Part shown: positions 44,929 to 56,500 of the stretch, in pieces
Numbering within the stretch: the stretch's first letter is position 1
Layout of the letters: the number at the start of each line of letters is the position of its first letter
NCBI GenBank assembly: GCA_030549335.1
Contig: CM060195.1
Span: 13,793,501-13,857,500, forward strand
Source of the DNA: Pontederia crassipes
Lineage: Eukaryota > Streptophyta > Magnoliopsida > Commelinales > Pontederiaceae
Length of the DNA: 64,000 bases
Direction of reading: 5' to 3'
Made by a program: the position numbers and the translations under genes
Notes under the pieces: model-generated
What the model saw: only the letters and a program-made list of their open reading frames with translations
Database searches by the model: none
What the model was told of the DNA's origin: nothing

Positions 44929-45690
44929 TGACAGGAGTGCCTCTCTGATTCACTGATGCCAGTAAGACCGTAAATGAGGAAAAAGGGGGTGGGTGTTAAT
45001 ACCTCACCCAGTTCGGAAAGTAGGGGGATGAATTCCTACAATGCAGGAACAGTGATCAGTTACTAGACCTGTAGGTTCACTTTCTCCTCAGCTAGCTATA
45101 TGTCCCTCTCGCATAATACTTTAATCTTTAAGGGAAGAGGTGTGACCATAGCATCACCCTTCAATTCGAGATATCGGTGGGAGAACACCTGAAATCTCAG
45201 GGATAGTGGGCATTTAAGCTAGTAGCTTTGTTGTCCCCTCAGCTAACTACCTATCCCCAATTACTTTAATCTCTGATCTGTACTTTGACATTGGGGGCGG
45301 CACATAGCGATCCCGCATCTTTGTCTTTACTTTAATTATCTTTAGTTAATGTGAAATCTATGATTTAGGATCCATTGGAAGTTGATCCTTGCACAATGAG
45401 ACTCAGCCAGTATAGGTGAACTGGTCAGAATTGTAATTAAGATTAGGAGTGGATCAGTCCGATTAAGTTCGATTAAAGAGTCTCTGTTGGACCGGTCGAC
45501 CGCTCGTAATGGACCAGTCAACCGCTCACTGCTATCGGTCGACCGGTCCTCTAGGATCGGTCGGCCGAGTTCTTTAATTGGGCAGATTACAAATCGGTTG
45601 ACCGATTAGGGTGTCGATCGATCGTTCGATAAGCCATGAAGACGCGCACTGCACGTCGAATCGGTCGACCGCTCTTTGGATCCGATGGAC
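44929..45690 (-). repeat. Tekay 3' LTR, proximal part
   Basis: This continues the LTR after the nested insertion and matches 49589-50370. Its right portion (45485-45690) is rich in CGGTCGACCG motifs. It ends at ...TCCGATGGAC, homologous to TCCGTTCGAC at 50361-50370. Confidence 0.85.
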
Positions 45691-45811
45691 TGATCACTAG
45701 TTGATCACTATAAGTTTTTATCCCATTTTAGATGCATTTCATTCATATCGAGCCCCACTTTTGCCTATCTTTTGGCAAATTATGCTTGGAATGCATGGAT
45801 TGTGATATCTT
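45691..45811 (+). repeat. Fragment of the Athila-type LTR fused to Tekay RT
   Basis: The first 120 or so bp of the LTR of the 50371-63044 element (TGATCACTAGTTGATCACTA onward) sit at the position in the left Tekay LTR that corresponds to where that element is inserted in the right Tekay LTR. The sequence then switches to Tekay RT through a short repeated CCTATCTTTTGG tract. Confidence 0.8.
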
Positions 45812-46290
45812 TTACCTATCTTTTGGGCCATTTGTGAACCCAAACGGCATCATCATGAACTCATAATGTCCATATCTTGATCGGGATGCTATCTTCGGAA
45901 TGTCTTTTTCTGCCACACTTAGCTGATGGTATCCTCTCCTTAGATCGATCTTTGATAACACCTTTGCCTTGGACAGTTGATCAAATAAGTCATCGATGCG
46001 AGGTAGCAGGTACTTGTTCTTTATTGTGACTTTGTTCAACATTCTATAGTCGATACAAAGTCTCAAGGATCCGTCCTTCTTCTTGACAAAAAGGACTGGT
46101 GCACCCCACGGTGAAACACTGGGCCTGATGAAACCTTTTTCCAATAGTTCTTGAATCTAATCCTTCAATTCTTTCATGTCTGCTGGAGCCATGCGGTAAG
46201 GGGCTTTGGAAATTGGTGCTGTTCCGGGTGTCACCCCGATACGAAAGTCTATCTCCCTTTTAGGCGGTAGACCGTTAACATCCTCAGGGA
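45812..46290 (-). pseudogene. Tekay reverse transcriptase, N-terminal part
   Basis: Minus-strand reading gives [72 protein letters not shown] and MMPFGFTN, all typical of chromovirus RT. It stops before the catalytic YVDD box: sequence after GFTNGP is foreign. A TAA stop lies at about 46157. This copy is inactive. Confidence 0.88.
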
Positions 46291-46295
46291 ATACA

Positions 46296-46936
46296 TCAGA
46301 AAATTCTCTCACCACTTCTATGTCTTGAGGAGTCTTCTTTGGTTCCTCTATTTTGGGCTAGATAACCTCTACATCCCTTTTGCAGTAGTTTTTGTGCCTT
46401 CATGGCAAATACTAGAATCTTTGGTTCCTTTTGTGCAATTCTCCTGACTATAACTTTATCTTTACTCTGTGTGCCTATGATTACTTTCTTTTGTTTGCAC
46501 AAGATGGAAGCGTCATGGAAGGTTAGCCAATCCATGCCCAATATTATATCATAGTCTCTCATAGGGACGATGATGAGATTGGCAGGATGGTTCCTTTTCT
46601 CTATCTCTATGGGTGTATTGGGGAGATACTTTGTGGTAATGAGGTGCCTTGTGGGGTCAATATATTCATCTTTTGCTCTAAGTTCATTGCTTTTAATCCT
46701 AATATTTTGGCACATTCTTCTGATATAAAGGAATGTGAGGCACCGGAATCGAATAATACTTTTGTAGGTAAATCAGATACGAACAGCGTACCTCGAATGA
46801 CATCAGCGTCATTCTGGGGAGCATCCTCTTCTAGATTGAAGACCCTTCCCTGCACCAAGTGTTGTTGTCCGCGTCTCGGACAACTCGCTGCCATCTGTCC
46901 CATTCCATCGCAGTAATAGCATGCTCCTGACTTCAT
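46296..46936 (-). pseudogene. Tekay aspartic protease and zinc knuckle
   Basis: Two overlapping frames cover this stretch. 46607-46936 has the zinc knuckle (CYYCDGMGQMAASC) in which the His is replaced by Gln, and the protease site VLFDSGASHSFIS. 46296-46715 continues with HLITTKYLPNTPIEI and MRDYDIILGMDWL, the usual flap and C-terminal protease motif. A frameshift lies near 46610-46715. Confidence 0.85.
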
Positions 46937-47914
46937 TCGGCATTCCCCCGCATGGGTCCGGCCACATGTGTTGCATAAAACCCGCTCACCTTGTGCGGGT
47001 GGTGCTTGAGGAACTCTAGGAGGCTGTTGCCTTTGCTGTTGAGCTGGGCGTCTTTGGCCCTGCTGAGGTGGTCGCTGCTGTTACTGTTGCTGTGGTGACT
47101 ATTGCGATGGGGGAGGAGTTTGTTGTGGAGGATGGTAGGATTGTTGTTGTTGTGGAGGATGGTAGTTCTGTTGAGGCGCAGAATATGGGTGGTACCGATT
47201 ATCCCATCATTGGTATTGCCGGTTGTTCTCACGCAACTACTGTTGCTAGTGGGAACTCTGCTCTACATTCTGCTGAGTCCTCTTTTCCTTCATGAGGTCT
47301 TGATGGTCCCTCTCGGTCAGGGTTGCCAGGCTGACCACTTCATTCAGGGTTTTGCAATTCCCTGGCCTGGTCTGGGATCTCAGTGAGGGCCTCAGTCCGT
47401 CCACAAAACATTTCGTCAGGGCCAAATCGTCCAACGCCATATTCGAGTACTTCTTCAACCGGACGAATTTGGTCACGTATTGGTCTACGGTCATAGCCCC
47501 TTGCTCTAGATGCAGAAATTCCTTCTGCTTCAAGTCTTTCTGGAAGGACGGGAGGTAGCGCGTCTCAAATACTTTGCGGAAGTCTCTCCATTCCACAGTC
47601 CTGACTCCCAAAAAGCTGGTGGCCTTCTTTGCCTTCCATCATTCTTTGGCATCTCTCTGGAGAGTATCTTCAGCGAATAGGACCTTCTTGTGCTCCGGGA
47701 CGTCGAGGATGTCGAACTTTTCTTCCAAAGTTTTGATCCACTGCTCAGCGACGTTAATTCCTCCTTCCCCATTAAACGTCGGAGGCTTCGACCTCCAAAA
47801 CTCTTGCAGTGTACAAGGGATGGGGGCCCGGCGTCCCTGCTGCGGTGGCGAACCGGGCATAGGTGGGGAAGGCGGAGGAGGATCCAATGGAGGTAGAGGA
47901 ATAAAATGGGCCAT
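46933..47914 (-). pseudogene. Tekay Gag (broken)
   Basis: I place the start at MAHFIPLPPLDPPPP (47914). The Gag domain continues EFWRSKPPTFNGEGG, AEQWIKTLEEKFDIL (47639-47914), then after a stop VEWRDFRKVFETRYLP, FLHLEQGAMTVDQYV and FVDGLRPSLRSQ (47246-47611). A frame change near 47240 leads to a Gln/Asn/His-rich low-complexity linker (46933-47232) before the zinc knuckle. An alternative start at about 47960 (MADQRRGSASSEYD) would need one more frameshift. Confidence 0.82.
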
Positions 47915-48146
47915 CTATATCATATTCACTGGACGCTGATCCTCTTCTCTGGTCGGCCATATATAAAGAGATCATGGCAATGTTTGAGAAGAGTGTATAA
48001 TCAAGGATCTTTAATAAGGATCAAAATCTTAGATTAAAATGGAGACCATGCTTCTCGACATTTACTAAAGTAAAATGTTCATTTTTCATTAACATATATC
48101 TGAGGCACACTAAGGCCTTCCACAAAGAAAAGAAAACAACACGATA

Positions 48147-48611
48147 CTAATCACTACGTCGAGAGGGTCCCTCTGGTTCATTCCCGGGATTCTTCGGGGG
48201 CTTAGGGCACTCCTCTTCAAAATGTCCATCCTGATCACAGAGACTATAGTATGGCTCTGGATCAAACTGGCTTATCGGGCTGGCCTCCCGACTCTGAATT
48301 TCTTCTTCAGGTTCAGGGACTTCTTCTTCATCATCCGAGGATATATAAATCAGATTGTCAATACGTCCTCCTCTCGTCTGGAAATGCCACCTTTGATTCA
48401 TCTCCTCACATGTCTCCATGGGGTAATAGTGGCATGGGGAGAGTAACTCCGGATCATTACTCCCCACACTCTCTAAATCCAAATCTGAATGCTCCGGTCT
48501 TTCTGGAGCAGGCTGTGGTGGAGTTGGAGGATCTAGTGGCCACATACGTATCCCAACTATATGGCCCCTACCTCTTCATATAATTCTGGTGACCATGCGA
48601 CGTGGAGGCAT
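48147..48611 (-). CDS. Pre-gag ORF with degenerate CCHC knuckle
   Basis: This reading frame lies between the PBS and gag. From ATG 48611 it reads MPPRRMVTRII, then one in-frame TGA (probably from CGA). It continues in frame through MWPLDPPTPPQPAPERP (ATG 48545) for 132 codons to a stop at 48147. It has an acidic centre (ISSDDEEEVPEPEEEIQ). Near the C-terminus, YSLCDQDGHFEEECPKPP fits C-x2-C-x4-H-x4-C except that Tyr replaces the first Cys. The gene lies about 230 bp upstream of gag on the same strand. It could be an accessory protein or a split-off Gag-related domain. I do not recall this ORF as a standard Tekay feature. Confidence 0.5.
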
Positions 48612-48806
48612 CTATAACACAATTTAATTCAATATCATAAGTATGATTCGCATAGGAATGTATTTTTTACTTACTTGAGGAGTGGAGCCGCAGATGCTTG
48701 AGAAGTTTGCACATGATTTTACTTTGAGCTGTGTAATTAACATGAGCAATGAATGCTATGCATGTACCTATACTCTACTATGATCAGTGAAGGAGCCAAG
48801 AACTTA

Positions 48807-48819
48807 GGATCTGATACCA
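48807..48819 (-). other. Primer binding site (tRNA-Met type)
   Basis: The minus strand TGGTATCAGATCC lies 3 bp from the LTR. It is one base off the usual initiator tRNA-Met PBS TGGTATCAGAGCC. It fixes the orientation of the Tekay element. Confidence 0.88.
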
Positions 48820-48822
48820 AAC

Positions 48823-50370
48823 TGTAACACCCTCAAAATCGCACCTTCTGCCACGTAGGCGATCAGATTGACTCCGAAGGTGCTACATTATCTATTGCTC
48901 TACTGACCTTGACCATTCAACAAAATAGCTTACGTAGCACTAATAAAATAATAATAAACATAATAGAGGACTTTAAATGCGGAAATTCCATAGTCGAATA
49001 TTAAGATGAAGTACTGAATGCAGAAGTTCATGATGTCTCATATTATAGAAATTATGCGAAAGTTCACGATGTCTTTCAGTATAAGAATTATGCGGAAACA
49101 AAATAGACTTGCTAGAAGTTCTATGAGCGGAAGAAAACATTATGTCCTTGAACAATTAAAATGATTAAACAGATATGTAGTAAGAAAAACTCGGAGCAGA
49201 AACATCAATCATGTGCAGCATTCTCCAAGCTCTGTGCCCTCCATCTCCTCATTAGTTGGCATTCTCACCTGCAAAATCCCAATGCAGGGGAATATAATAC
49301 CCATGAGCAAAGATGCATATCAATACTTTGTTCCTTGCTATAACAATGTTTGATCTTTATATTACTCTGCTCTTAATTTACCATGTCTCTGCTTTGCTTT
49401 ACTGTACTTTGCTTTACATTGCTCTGCTATACATTATTTTACATTGCATTGATTTACTGTACAATACTCTGCTTTACATTGCTTTACATTACTTTGCTTT
49501 GCTGTGAGTTATACTACGTCTTTTACATTACTATGATATCCTTAGAGTTTGTTGTCCTATGCAAGCTCAACTTTATTAGGTTGGGATGCCAGGGGTGCCT
49601 CTCTGATTCACTAATGCCAGTAAGACCGTAAATGAGGAAAAAGGGGGTGGGTGTTAATACCTCACCCAGTTCGGAAAGTAGGGGGATGAATTCCTACAAT
49701 GCAGGAACAGTGATCAGTTACTAGACCTGTAGGTTCACTTTCTCCTCAGCTAGCTATATGTCCCTCTCGCATAATACTTTAATCTTTAAGGGAAGAGGTG
49801 TGACCATAGCATCACCCTTCAATTCGAGATATCGGTGGGAGAACACCTGAAATCTCAGGGATAGTGGGCATTTAAGCCAGTAGCTTCGCTGTCCCCTCAA
49901 CTAACTACCTATCCCCCATTGTTTTAATCTCTGATCTGTACTTTAACATTGGGGGCAGCACATAGCGATCCCGCATCTTTGTCTTTACTTCAATTATCTT
50001 TATTTACTGTGAAATCTATGATTTAGGGTCCATTGGAAGTTGATCCTTGCACAATGAGACTCAGCCAGTATAGGTGAAGTGGTCAGAGTTGTAATTAAGA
50101 TTAGAAGTGGATCAGTCCAATTAAGATCGATTAAAGATTCTCTATTGGACCGGTCGATCACTCGTAATGGACCAGTCGACCGCTCGTAATGGACCAGTCG
50201 ACCGCTCACTGCTACCGGTTGACCGGTCCTCTAGGATCGGTCGGCTGAGTTCTTTAATTGGGCAGATTACAAATTGGTTGACCGATCAGGGTGTCGGTCG
50301 ACCGTTCGATAAGCCATGAAGATGTGCACTGTGCGTCGGATCGGTCGACCGCTCTTTGGATCCGTTCGAC
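48823..50370 (-). repeat. Tekay 5' LTR, first part
   Basis: It begins TGTAACACCC, equivalent to 29735 onward. It preserves the uninterrupted target (TTGGGATGCC near 49583) of the 14.4-kb element. It is rich in CGGTCGACCG motifs at 50140-50370 and is interrupted at 50370. Confidence 0.87.
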
Positions 50371-50564
50371 TGATCACTATAAGTTTTTATCCCATTTTAG
50401 ATGCATTTCATTCATATCGAGCCCAATTTTTGTCTATCTTTTGGCCAATTATGCTTGGAATGCATGGATTGTGATAATTAATTGATCTTGCTCATTTCAT
50501 ACTTAATTCCATGTGCATAGAGGTTCTAAAATGCTAAAATCAATAAATAATTCAATTCTATGTC

Positions 50565-51110
50565 AAGTTATCATTTTTAGGACAAGTTATCACTCCAATA
50601 GGTCAAGTTATCATTATTTTAAGTGAACTGATTTTCAATGATTTTCTTGCCCTAAATCCATTACTATCATGAATGAATCATATTTGGATGGTCATATCTC
50701 AACTTGTGCAAAGTTTTAAGTCCATTTGAACAAGTTATCATTTTTCCTTTACCAAGTTATCGTTAAAGGGCAAAATTGTTATTTCGATATGCAAAACTAT
50801 CAATTCTGCACAAAGGCCTTAGGCAATCGTTGTATTATTGTCCTAACTCATTGTTGTTCAAATTTGATCACATTTGGATAACCACAACAAAAGTTATGAC
50901 AAGTTATCATTTTTAAGGCAATTTAAGTTATCGTTTTGGCACCCAAGTTATCATTCCTATGAAATCTTATTCATATTTAATTTCTGACTTCACTCACTTG
51001 CCACCCTAATCCATTTGATGCCTTCAATGCTCTGAACCATCCATATTTGATCATTTTCCAAGATTTATGCAAAGTTATCATTCGGGGCATTGATAAGTTA
51101 TCATTTCAAC
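50565..51110 (+). repeat. AAGTTATCATT motif array in U3
   Basis: Ten copies of AAGTTATC(A/G) lie in about 545 bp (for example 50567, 50583, 50603, 50732, 50754, 50900, 50926, 50945, 51072, 51093), 280-830 bp upstream of the TATA box. Further copies in both orientations occur later in the LTR and in the 3' non-coding region (59380-59430). Confidence 0.8.
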
Positions 51111-51390
51111 CTTGATTTGCAATTCTGCATAACACTTAATCATACTTGGTGTTTGAGCTGATCATAGTGGTCTCCTTTATCCTTATTTGTTCATTTTCTA
51201 TTTGAGGACTTTGATGCTTGATGTTCTATCACTTCTAGCAGGAAAAAATAAGTTGCAAAAGGTTGGAAAAAGGTGGGGGGACCACTCCAAAAAGCTATTG
51301 ATTTCTGCGGCTGGAATGTCAGGACTAGAGAGGTGGCTCACATCAGAGGCTAAGGGATATCTAGATGCTGATCTAAGGGTGATTCAAGGC

Positions 51391-51400
51391 CATATATAAA
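51391..51400 (+). promoter_or_regulatory. TATA box of the Athila-type 5' LTR
   Basis: CATATATAAA. The counterpart in the 3' LTR is CTATATATAAA at about 61315-61325. It is the only strong TATA match between the motif array and the PBS. Confidence 0.6.
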
Positions 51401-53174
51401 CTGAAGAAACCCTGGATCAAGGGGGGAGGGCTGGCCATTGCGGGGTTTGGAGCAAGAGGAAGCAAGGGTTTGGAGGAAGCTCTGCTGCTGTGTTGCTGCT
51501 GCTTCTTGTCGACCAGCATCCAAGATGATTTACTTCTGTTCTCCAGTCTATTTTGTTTCAAACTTTGTAATTATGAGGATCTAAACTCCATGTCTCCTAG
51601 GATAGGATAGTAATCTAATATATGTTGTGGATGGATTAGGAACAAGCCTGATTTCCTGTACTGAACTCAATCCTGAATTTTCATATTTCTGCAATGTTAC
51701 GGGTCTGTTCTTGCCATTGTTAGATCCCATTTGTAATTTATAACTGAGAAGTTATCATTTGATCTAGCCATTATTCAGAAATGAATTAGGAATCAATGCC
51801 AAGTTACTGGATTCCATTTTGATTGAAAATCTGATTTCTGATTTCCTAATTTTTTGAACTTCCTGAATCTGATTTTCTGATTTCCTTGAATTTGTTTGTT
51901 AATTGGGATTTGATTAATTGAGCAACTGAGAGGTTGATATTGGTGCAAGTCTTGTTCAGAAATGAATCAAGATACTTTGGCATTTTATGATTCAAACATG
52001 TCCTCCAATTCTGAATTCTGAAATTATATTCCTGAAATCTATTTTCTAAAATTTATTGAAATCTGATTTGCTAACTGAGTCTCCAATTTCATTCAATCAC
52101 TGAAAGATGAACCCTAAGGATTTCTTATTGTCCAGAGATTGATCAATAAGCACTTAGCAAATCCAGAATTCCCATGAGAAGCATTGCTGATTTCCTTCCT
52201 GTTTTCCCAATCTGATTTCTGAAATTATTTCCCTGAATTCTGATTTCTGATTTCTTTGGAATCTGATTGCCATTGTTAAGCCCTACTTAATCCACCATTG
52301 AGAGATGGTTTTTAGGCATTCCTTGAGATTCAGAGATGAGCCAAGAAGCAATGACAATTTCTGATTTCCCATACTTGTATTAGATGCTGATTTCTATCCA
52401 ATTCATTAATGGAAATGTGGATTTCATTTGAATTTACTGCTGAGAAGCTAATTTTAAATCCTCTTGTAGTTTAGAGATAAACCAAGGAGCATTTGCATTA
52501 ATATTGGATTTATTTCATCCCTGTTTAGTTTATTGAAGCATTCCTTTCATTTTCAAGGTGCAATCTAGAAGTTATCATTTTAGATTTTATTGAAATTGCC
52601 AAAAATCAGCAAGTGCATTGAGTTGAACCCAATGATAACTTGATTTTCAGTGAGGATCCTTTTCTAATTCAACTTGGCGAACAATCATATGACAATGTAT
52701 TATTTAGTTCTGGTCTAATTGAGCTGTGAAAATAGCCATTTTAAAGGTTGGATTGGATTTGACTAAAAAAATGATAACTTGTTCCATTCCATCCATAATT
52801 AAGTTAGATGAACCCGAACTCCTAGGAGAACCTTCCTCATTGACAGTTAAACCTTTTTAGCTTATAATCTAGCATTTATAATTCAGTTTTGACAGATTTC
52901 CAAAACCCCAAAAATAGTTATCATTCTGCACAATTAAAAATCTATTTTTTTCAATTCCTTTAGTTTCCTATTTTTAGCCACTAAAGTAGAACTAGTCTAG
53001 ATTATTTTAGGAAGTCTTAGGCATCAAATTTTTGTGGATACAACAACCTGAGTCTACTACAACTTACCTGTGCACTTGCAGTTAGTGAGTTGAGAGACCA
53101 AAAATTGAAAAATTGCACTTTTACATAAAATTCAGCAAGTTATCACTACACCCACAATTTCACTATCAAGTTTT

Positions 53175-53192
53175 TGGCGCCATTGCTGAGGA
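53175..53192 (+). other. Primer binding site (diverged tRNA-Asp type)
   Basis: TGGCGCCATTGCTGAGGA differs at a few positions from the perfect PBS at 43263-43280. It lies 6 bp after the 5' LTR. Confidence 0.8.
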
Positions 53193-53343
53193 TTTGAGGT
53201 CAATTAGACTAACTTAGATAGTTTAGATTAATTTTTAGTCCATTTATTTGGCCAATTTTTAGTTTTTTCAAGTTATCATTCCCAATTTTCCATTTTTGTC
53301 TAGTTTTCTTTCTTTTCTCAATTTGATACTTCTGAATTCATTT

Positions 53344-53511
53344 ATGCAGGATTTGGACAATCAAGAGGACCATTACCAATCAGATCTTGAGCCTGAAAGA
53401 AGATTCTTAAGAAGAAGGAGATTGCAAAGGTTGGAGGCAAGAAGAAGGATATTTGAAGAAGAGGAAGAAGAGCAAGTAAACATGGCTGCACCAAGGACTT
53501 TGAAGGAATGA
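53344..53511 (+). pseudogene. Gag N-terminus, cut off by a stop
   Basis: MQDLDNQEDHYQSDLEPERR and an Arg/Glu-rich stretch run to TLKE and then TGA at 53509-53511. The same frame continues directly (YSPSNVRNQQGNGVLTP) into the long gag-pol frame, so a single substitution probably made the stop. ATG 53344 is chosen because it is the first good Met after the PBS in this frame. Confidence 0.75.
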
Positions 53512-53577
53512 TATTCTCCTAGTAATGTCAGAAATCAACAAGGGAATGGAGTCCTAACACCAGCTGCAGACTTTGAA

Positions 53578-56500
53578 GTGAATCCAGCCTTGGTGACAAT
53601 GATAAGGCAATACCAATTTTCTGGATTGGGCAATGAAGATCCAGCCTCACACTTGGATAACTTCAAGGAGATTTGTAGTACTATCCACTTCAACAACACA
53701 CCCATGGATGCTGTCTATATGAGGCTATTTTCATTCTCACTCAAGGACAAGGCCAAGACTTGGTACAAGACCCTCAAACCAGAAGAGATGGCTACTTGGG
53801 AATCTATTATTCAATTATTTCTAGCTAAATTCTTCCGACCTAGCAAAACTGATAACTATAGAGATCAGATTGTGAGGTTCTACCAATTAGATCAAGAGAA
53901 CATATGTGATGCATGGCAAAGACTCCAAGGCTTGTTGAGGACATGTCCACATCATGGCTTTGAAAAATGGCAACTTGTCAACTATTTTCACAAAGGATTG
54001 AATTACCCCAGCAAGGTTGCATTGGATACAGCTGCAGGAGGGATATTTGCATCAAGAAATATTGATGAAGCCTACCAATTGATTGAGAACATGGCCAAGA
54101 ACCACCATTTCCTTACATGTGACAGGACAAGAAGGCCATCCAATGAAAACCAAGTCAATAACATTACTGTCCAGATTGAAGAAGGATTGATAAAGGCATT
54201 GGAGAACCTGAATTTGTCCACTAATGTAGGAAAGTCTTCAAATCAGGAATCAAGGTGTGATGTATGTGGAAACCAGGGCCATGTCACCGAGAGTTGCAAC
54301 TTGATAATGCAGCAATATGAGCAATCCATAGATCAAGTCAATGCTGTGGGGAATTATGGAGTCAAGCCACCCTCTGAATTCTATACTCCAGAGAATAGGA
54401 ACCATCCCTATTTTTCCTACAAGGCCAATCATTACCAAGGGCCACCAATGCAGAATTCTAATTGGCAACCCAAGATTTTGCCAAGGAATCAACCTCCACC
54501 ATACCAGCATCCACAAGTTCAAGTGCAAAGACCTCCTTTTGAGCAACCACCACCAACTCAACCTTCTCAATTTTCAAAAATAGAGGAGATGCTGCAACAA
54601 ATTCTGAAGAAGAAAGGCAATCAGGAGGAGGCAATTCTGAAAATGAATTCTAGACTTCATACCATTGAGAATCAAGTTGCTCAGCAACCTAGCACCTCAA
54701 CTAGACCTCCTTTATTCTTTCCTGGACAGCCAGAGGTGAACCCTAAAGAACAAGCCAAGGCAACTCAACTTAGGAGTGGAAGGCTAGTGGAAGAGCAAAT
54801 GCAAAATTTAGAAGCCAATCCAGCTCAAGAGAGTCCAAACTCCATGAATGTGGAAGGAAATTCAGCTAAGGAAAGCTCATGTCCAGAACCTAAAGAAAAG
54901 GGAATTGAAGAGGCTGCTGTGAGAAATCAGAAGAAGAGTTTTCAAAATGAAGCCAATGGAAGAATTTTTGACAAAGTGCCTTTTCCTCAAAGATTAGTGA
55001 AGGCCAAGCAAGATCAGCAATATGGAAGGTTTTTAGAGATCTTAAAGAAGCTATACATCAATGTGCCATTTGTTGAAGCCATTCAAGAGATGCCTTCATA
55101 TGCAAAATTTTTGAAGGAAATCCTAACCAAGAAGAGGAGAATTGTGGAATGTGAGACTATTGCACTAACTGAAGAGGCTTCTGCAATAATTCAAAATAAG
55201 CTACCTCCTAAATTGAAGGATCCAGGGAGTTTCTCCATTCCATGTGAGATAGGAAATAGAAAAATCCAAAGGGTCATGTGTGACTTGGGTGCTTCTGTAA
55301 GTGTTATACCTTTGTCCCTATGCATGAAACTTGAAGTAGGAGATATGAAGCCCACCAACATGTCTCTACAGCTGGCTGATAGGTCCATCAAATATCCCCA
55401 TGGAATCATTGAAGACATATCCCTAAAGGTTAGAAAATTTTATATACCAGTGGACTTTGTGGTTTTGGATATGGATGAGGATTTGAATACACCCATCTTG
55501 CTTGGGAGACCCTTTCTTGCTACTGCTGGAGCTGTCATTGATGTTAAGGAGGGGAGATTGACCTTTCAAATTTGTGAAGACAAAATAGAGTTCAACCTTG
55601 CACAAGTTATCAGCAGGCCAGCTTGTCAACAGGATGATTTTGGGGATGGACAGATTGATCAAATTGTGGAGCAAGCCTCAGCAATAATACCCATTGAAGA
55701 TCCATTGCAAAGGCACCTTATGTTTGATCATTTGAAGGAATTGGAGGATCCAGAGGCTGCAGCATACCAATCAGCATTGAATCTGTCCAAATCAGTGGAA
55801 AATTCAGGAAATCAGCACCAAGTTCAGGAAGTTATCACTACTGAACTCCAAGGAACTCAAGCCAATTTTTCCAAATTGGAACTCAAGCCTCTCCCCAACA
55901 ACTTGAAGTATGAATTCTTGGGAGAGAATTCAACATTCCCTGTTATTATCAATGCAAATTTGCCCAAGAATCAAGTTGAAGAGTTGCTGAAAAAACTAAG
56001 GTTGTACAAGGAGGTAATTGGCTATTCTATTGATGACATTAAGGGTATCAATCCCTCAATTTGCATGCATAGGATCCCCATGGAGGACAGCTACAAGCCC
56101 TCCATTGAATACCAAAGAAGACTCAACCCAATTATGAAGGAGGTTATCAAAAAGGAAGTATTGAAGTTGCTGAATGCTAGGATTATTTACTCTATTTCAG
56201 ATAGTGAATGGGTCAGCCCTGTCCAAGTGGTGCCTAAGAAAGGAGGGATTACAGTAGTCAAATCAGATTCTAATGAACTCATACCCACCAGGACAGTCAC
56301 AGGTTGGAGAATGTGTATTGATTTCAGGAAATTGAACAAGGCAACTAGAAAGGACCACTTTCCATTTCCTTTCATTGATCAAATATTGGAAAGATTGGCA
56401 AGACACTCTCACTTTTATTATTTGGATGGTTATTCAGGTTTTCTACAGATCCCCATCCATCCACAAGACCAACACAAGACTACCTTCACTTGTCCATATG

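Larger units (their letters stand above)
50371..53168 (+). repeat. 5' LTR of the Athila-type element
   Basis: 2798 bp, TGATCACT to ACTATCA. It lacks 11 bp (TGATCACTAGC) present at the start of the 3' LTR. AAGTTATCATT motifs cluster at 50565-51110, a TATA box is at 51391-51400, and degenerate repeats with CTGAGAGGTTGAT-like cores follow at about 51740-52480. Confidence 0.92.
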
